Shown piece after piece: positions 61,530-64,000 of a stretch of 64,000 nt of DNA (the stretch's first letter is position 1; every line of letters begins with the position of its first letter). Source of the stretch: Karalla daura (Eukaryota > Chordata > Actinopteri > Chaetodontiformes > Leiognathidae); contig CM055192.1 of assembly GCA_029224185.1 (NCBI GenBank), positions 18,240,739-18,304,738 on the forward strand. The letters are read 5' to 3'. A program made the position numbers and the translations under genes. The notes below the pieces were generated by a model. The model did no database searches. It was not told the origin of the DNA and was given only the letters and a program-made list of their open reading frames with translations.

Positions 61530-64000
61530 TTTACTCTCATATTTTCTGTGGGCACAGCTTGCAGACCAAAGACTCGGACAGCTTTGGTGCAGCTGATGCC
61601 TCAGGAAAAACTCAGACAATCATCAAAGTTCAACAGAGAACTGTAATCAAACAGTGGCACAAAAAAGGTATTTAGTTCCAGTTTATGTGTCTGGCCAAAT
61701 AATTTGAGGCAGTGTATCCACACCACAACATCCATCTAATTAATGGCACTGGTGAACAACAGAATCCATAAACCTCTCTCCTCATATCAGGCCGTGTCCT
61801 CCCAAGAATAGCGCAGCGTTTGCTTTTTATTTTTTCTCATTTGTGCATCGTGCCCTTTCATCAACCCATCTGAATGGGATGGGACATGAAACTAAGCTCT
61901 GAAATGCAACAGGCCCTCGAGGCACCGTGACTGAATGCAGAGCTTTACTTCTCATTATGGTCCTCATAAAGAGGCTTTTGGACGCTGCTGGCCCGCGGAG
62001 GTCCGTGGAGGCAAAGAAAGAAAGAAAGCAAGACAGAAAGAAAGGAAGAGAAAGAAAGAAAAGGCGGCAGATGGACGAAAGAGCAGAGCAAGACTCACAA
62101 GTCTGGATTTGCCAGTCACAAGACAAACATAGCACAGAGTTGAAGGCCTGACTTCCGCAGAATGAATTCAGAAATGTCTGTCCATACACATTGCTCGCCT
62201 GCACATGGCAGAAGGCCACAGCAGTCGTCTCCTCTCAGGGCTCCTCCATGTGGCCCTTCATGACAGATGGGCATCTGTCACTTACATTCAGAATCATTAG
62301 AAGTGCACATACACAGTCTTCAACTTGTACAGTCTATAACTTTCTATATGGCAAAACAGAAAAACTCTGGAAAAATGTGCAGAGAAAAATCCTTGAGCTG
62401 CCATTGTCTTGGAAAGTGAGCGAGGATGAACAGTGAGGAAACAGCTTCATTCACTGCGCTGCCGCTGCTGTCAGTGTCTCCCGGCCTTTTTTTTACAGTG
62501 TTTTGGAAGCAAAGGAAAGGATGGATAAAAATAGTTCCTGTCTAGCCAGTAATGATAAAACCATACCTGCTGATCCGGAAGCTAACCTCCATCCCCTTTG
62601 AAGACAGAAAACTAAGAGCAACATCAAGAGCTGCCGGGCCAGTCAGTCATGCACAGAACACAGGGCTAAAGTCTACAGAGACAAGATCTTTGCATTGTCT
62701 TCAACCTTTATTTTTGATTCCTTGAATATCAAAGGGTGCCTGAGGAACAACAGCAATGTTTTCCATAAATTACAAATGCAGCACTGCTAGACTTAAATCA
62801 AGGGCACTGGGACAAAATCTATACTCTGATTAAATTTGCTGAGGAGGCATAGTTCACAAGCTGAGAGTGTGTTTACAGTAAGAGTGTGTGTGTGTGTGTG
62901 TGTGTGTTTGTGTGTCTTTGTGAGGGGGCGGCAGGAACATTAGCTTGTAAAAGTGGGGAATAAAGAAGTCTTTAATTAAATGCAGAGCAGGTTTTGCCCC
63001 AAAGCAAAGTGCTACGGCTGCTACTGTTTCAGAAAGACCATGAGAAGATTGCCGCTGGTTAAAACACTAGCTCCTTGCTGCAGGCCTTCTCCAGTCAGAA
63101 TGACACTGTCTTAACATCAGTATCCGTATCCATACTGCAGGCTACTGCAGGTTCAAATACTCGGTTCATTTGATGAGACACTTCTGTGTGTTTCTGCCCT
63201 CACACTGGGGCCATTAGCAATTTCTATTCCCTCATCCAAGAGAGCTCAGACGTATGCATTTACGTGTCCAACTTGGAATTAAACTTTCTGTTATTTGGGT
63301 CACGGAGGCAATTGGGAAGATGAACAGAAGAGTGGAGGGGGCTGTTTTATATGAAATAAAGATGATATTTCTAGCCTGTTTCTGCTGGAACACATGGGTT
63401 AAGTGCTGAAGATGAATATCCTACCCCGTCTAATGGTGTGTCCTAGATTTCCCCACCTGCAGTGCCCTTATTTTTCACTGAGGTGTCTTATCCGCCATCG
63501 CTCCCACTTAACACAAGACAAAGTCTCCTCCAGTGTTACTCCAGGCAGCCCATGGGAGCTGCTCTGTTGTGACCAAACTTCATCACACTGTGAGTAACAC
63601 ACTTTTTTTATGACATTTCAGGCAGAGGCACACTCATTTGATTGTGGATGCCCTTTATTCGGCAGGATAATTTACTTATTATAGATGATATGAATGCTAT
63701 AACTTGTTAGTTATGGATATAAGCCGCTGGTGCAGTAGCGATCACACAGAAACCAGATTGGAAAGTCAGAATGTGAGTTTATTAACAGCCACTGTCATAA
63801 TGTCCCAACCAGCTGTGTAAACTGCATTTCTTCACAGGCAGAGGTCACTTGATCACACTGTGCCCACTTCCTATTTCCTGCCACTGCAGCTCTAGTAAAT
63901 ACATCCAGGGGAACGCTTTTTTTTCTGGTTTCTATTCGATGTGGGTGCATTCTTTCCTAAATTGCTGCTGTTACCATACATATTGTAATAAAAACAATGC
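61530..64000. other. Intergenic to window end, no gene recognised
   Basis: Contains a GAAA-rich tract (62011-62065), which gives the Lys/Arg-rich frames there, and an imperfect (GT)n at 62884-62916. The last frame (63403-63597) ends beside an ACT|gtgagt donor-like string, but nothing upstream supports an exon. No gene is recognised. Confidence 0.5.

Noticed and set aside
61929..62151. Lys/Arg-rich 60-75 codon frames
   Set aside because: They are translations of the GAAA-rich simple repeat at 62011-62065.

Overview
This 64 kb window looks like nuclear DNA from a bony fish, probably a percomorph-type teleost. Four things point there: one spliced gene with vertebrate-style introns, many long (CA)n/(TG)n microsatellites, scattered degenerate copies of a dispersed repeat with the fish-typical 'catgcaaactccacacagaa' and 'cttgctgtgagg' signatures, and A+T-leaning sequence with stop codons in all frames. 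There is no bacterial-style gene packing, operon, rRNA, tRNA or CRISPR. The species cannot be named from the sequence alone.

Only one gene can be named. It is cox7c, on the + strand at about 45.1-47.2 kb, encoding cytochrome c oxidase subunit 7C of respiratory complex IV. The 63-residue protein is split over two coding exons (45213-45287 and 46550-46666). A third, untranslated exon begins at 47075 and carries the AATAAA signal at 47150. The promoter has no visible TATA box. It carries a textbook ZNF143-type element, a second related element and ETS-like GGAA sites, as expected for a housekeeping mitochondrial gene.

The rest is intergenic: about 45 kb to the left and 17 kb to the right. This fits cox7c lying alone in a gene desert, as it does in other vertebrates. 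The left flank has two types of interesting sequence. One is several quiet stretches rich in homeodomain-core (ATTA/TAAT) or TGACAG hexamers, which could be conserved cis-regulatory elements (7.48-7.99, 19.96-20.24, 29.10-29.80, 38.76-39.06 and 40.90-41.06 kb). The other is a few stretches framed like exons or reading like decayed coding sequence: 5.43-5.81 kb on the minus strand, and 22.36, 32.59 and 42.64 kb on the plus strand. The right flank holds two strong CTCF-core matches in divergent orientation at 60.95 and 61.52 kb, on either side of the longest (CA)n tract, plus strong G-quadruplex motifs and another regulatory candidate near 59.3 kb.

No undescribed multi-gene system is visible. 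The most testable ideas are the divergent CTCF pair, the tandem cox7c promoter elements, the orphan exon-like segments and the broken coding-like tract near 5.5 kb. Most other open frames are short, in low-complexity or antisense sequence, and are treated as chance.
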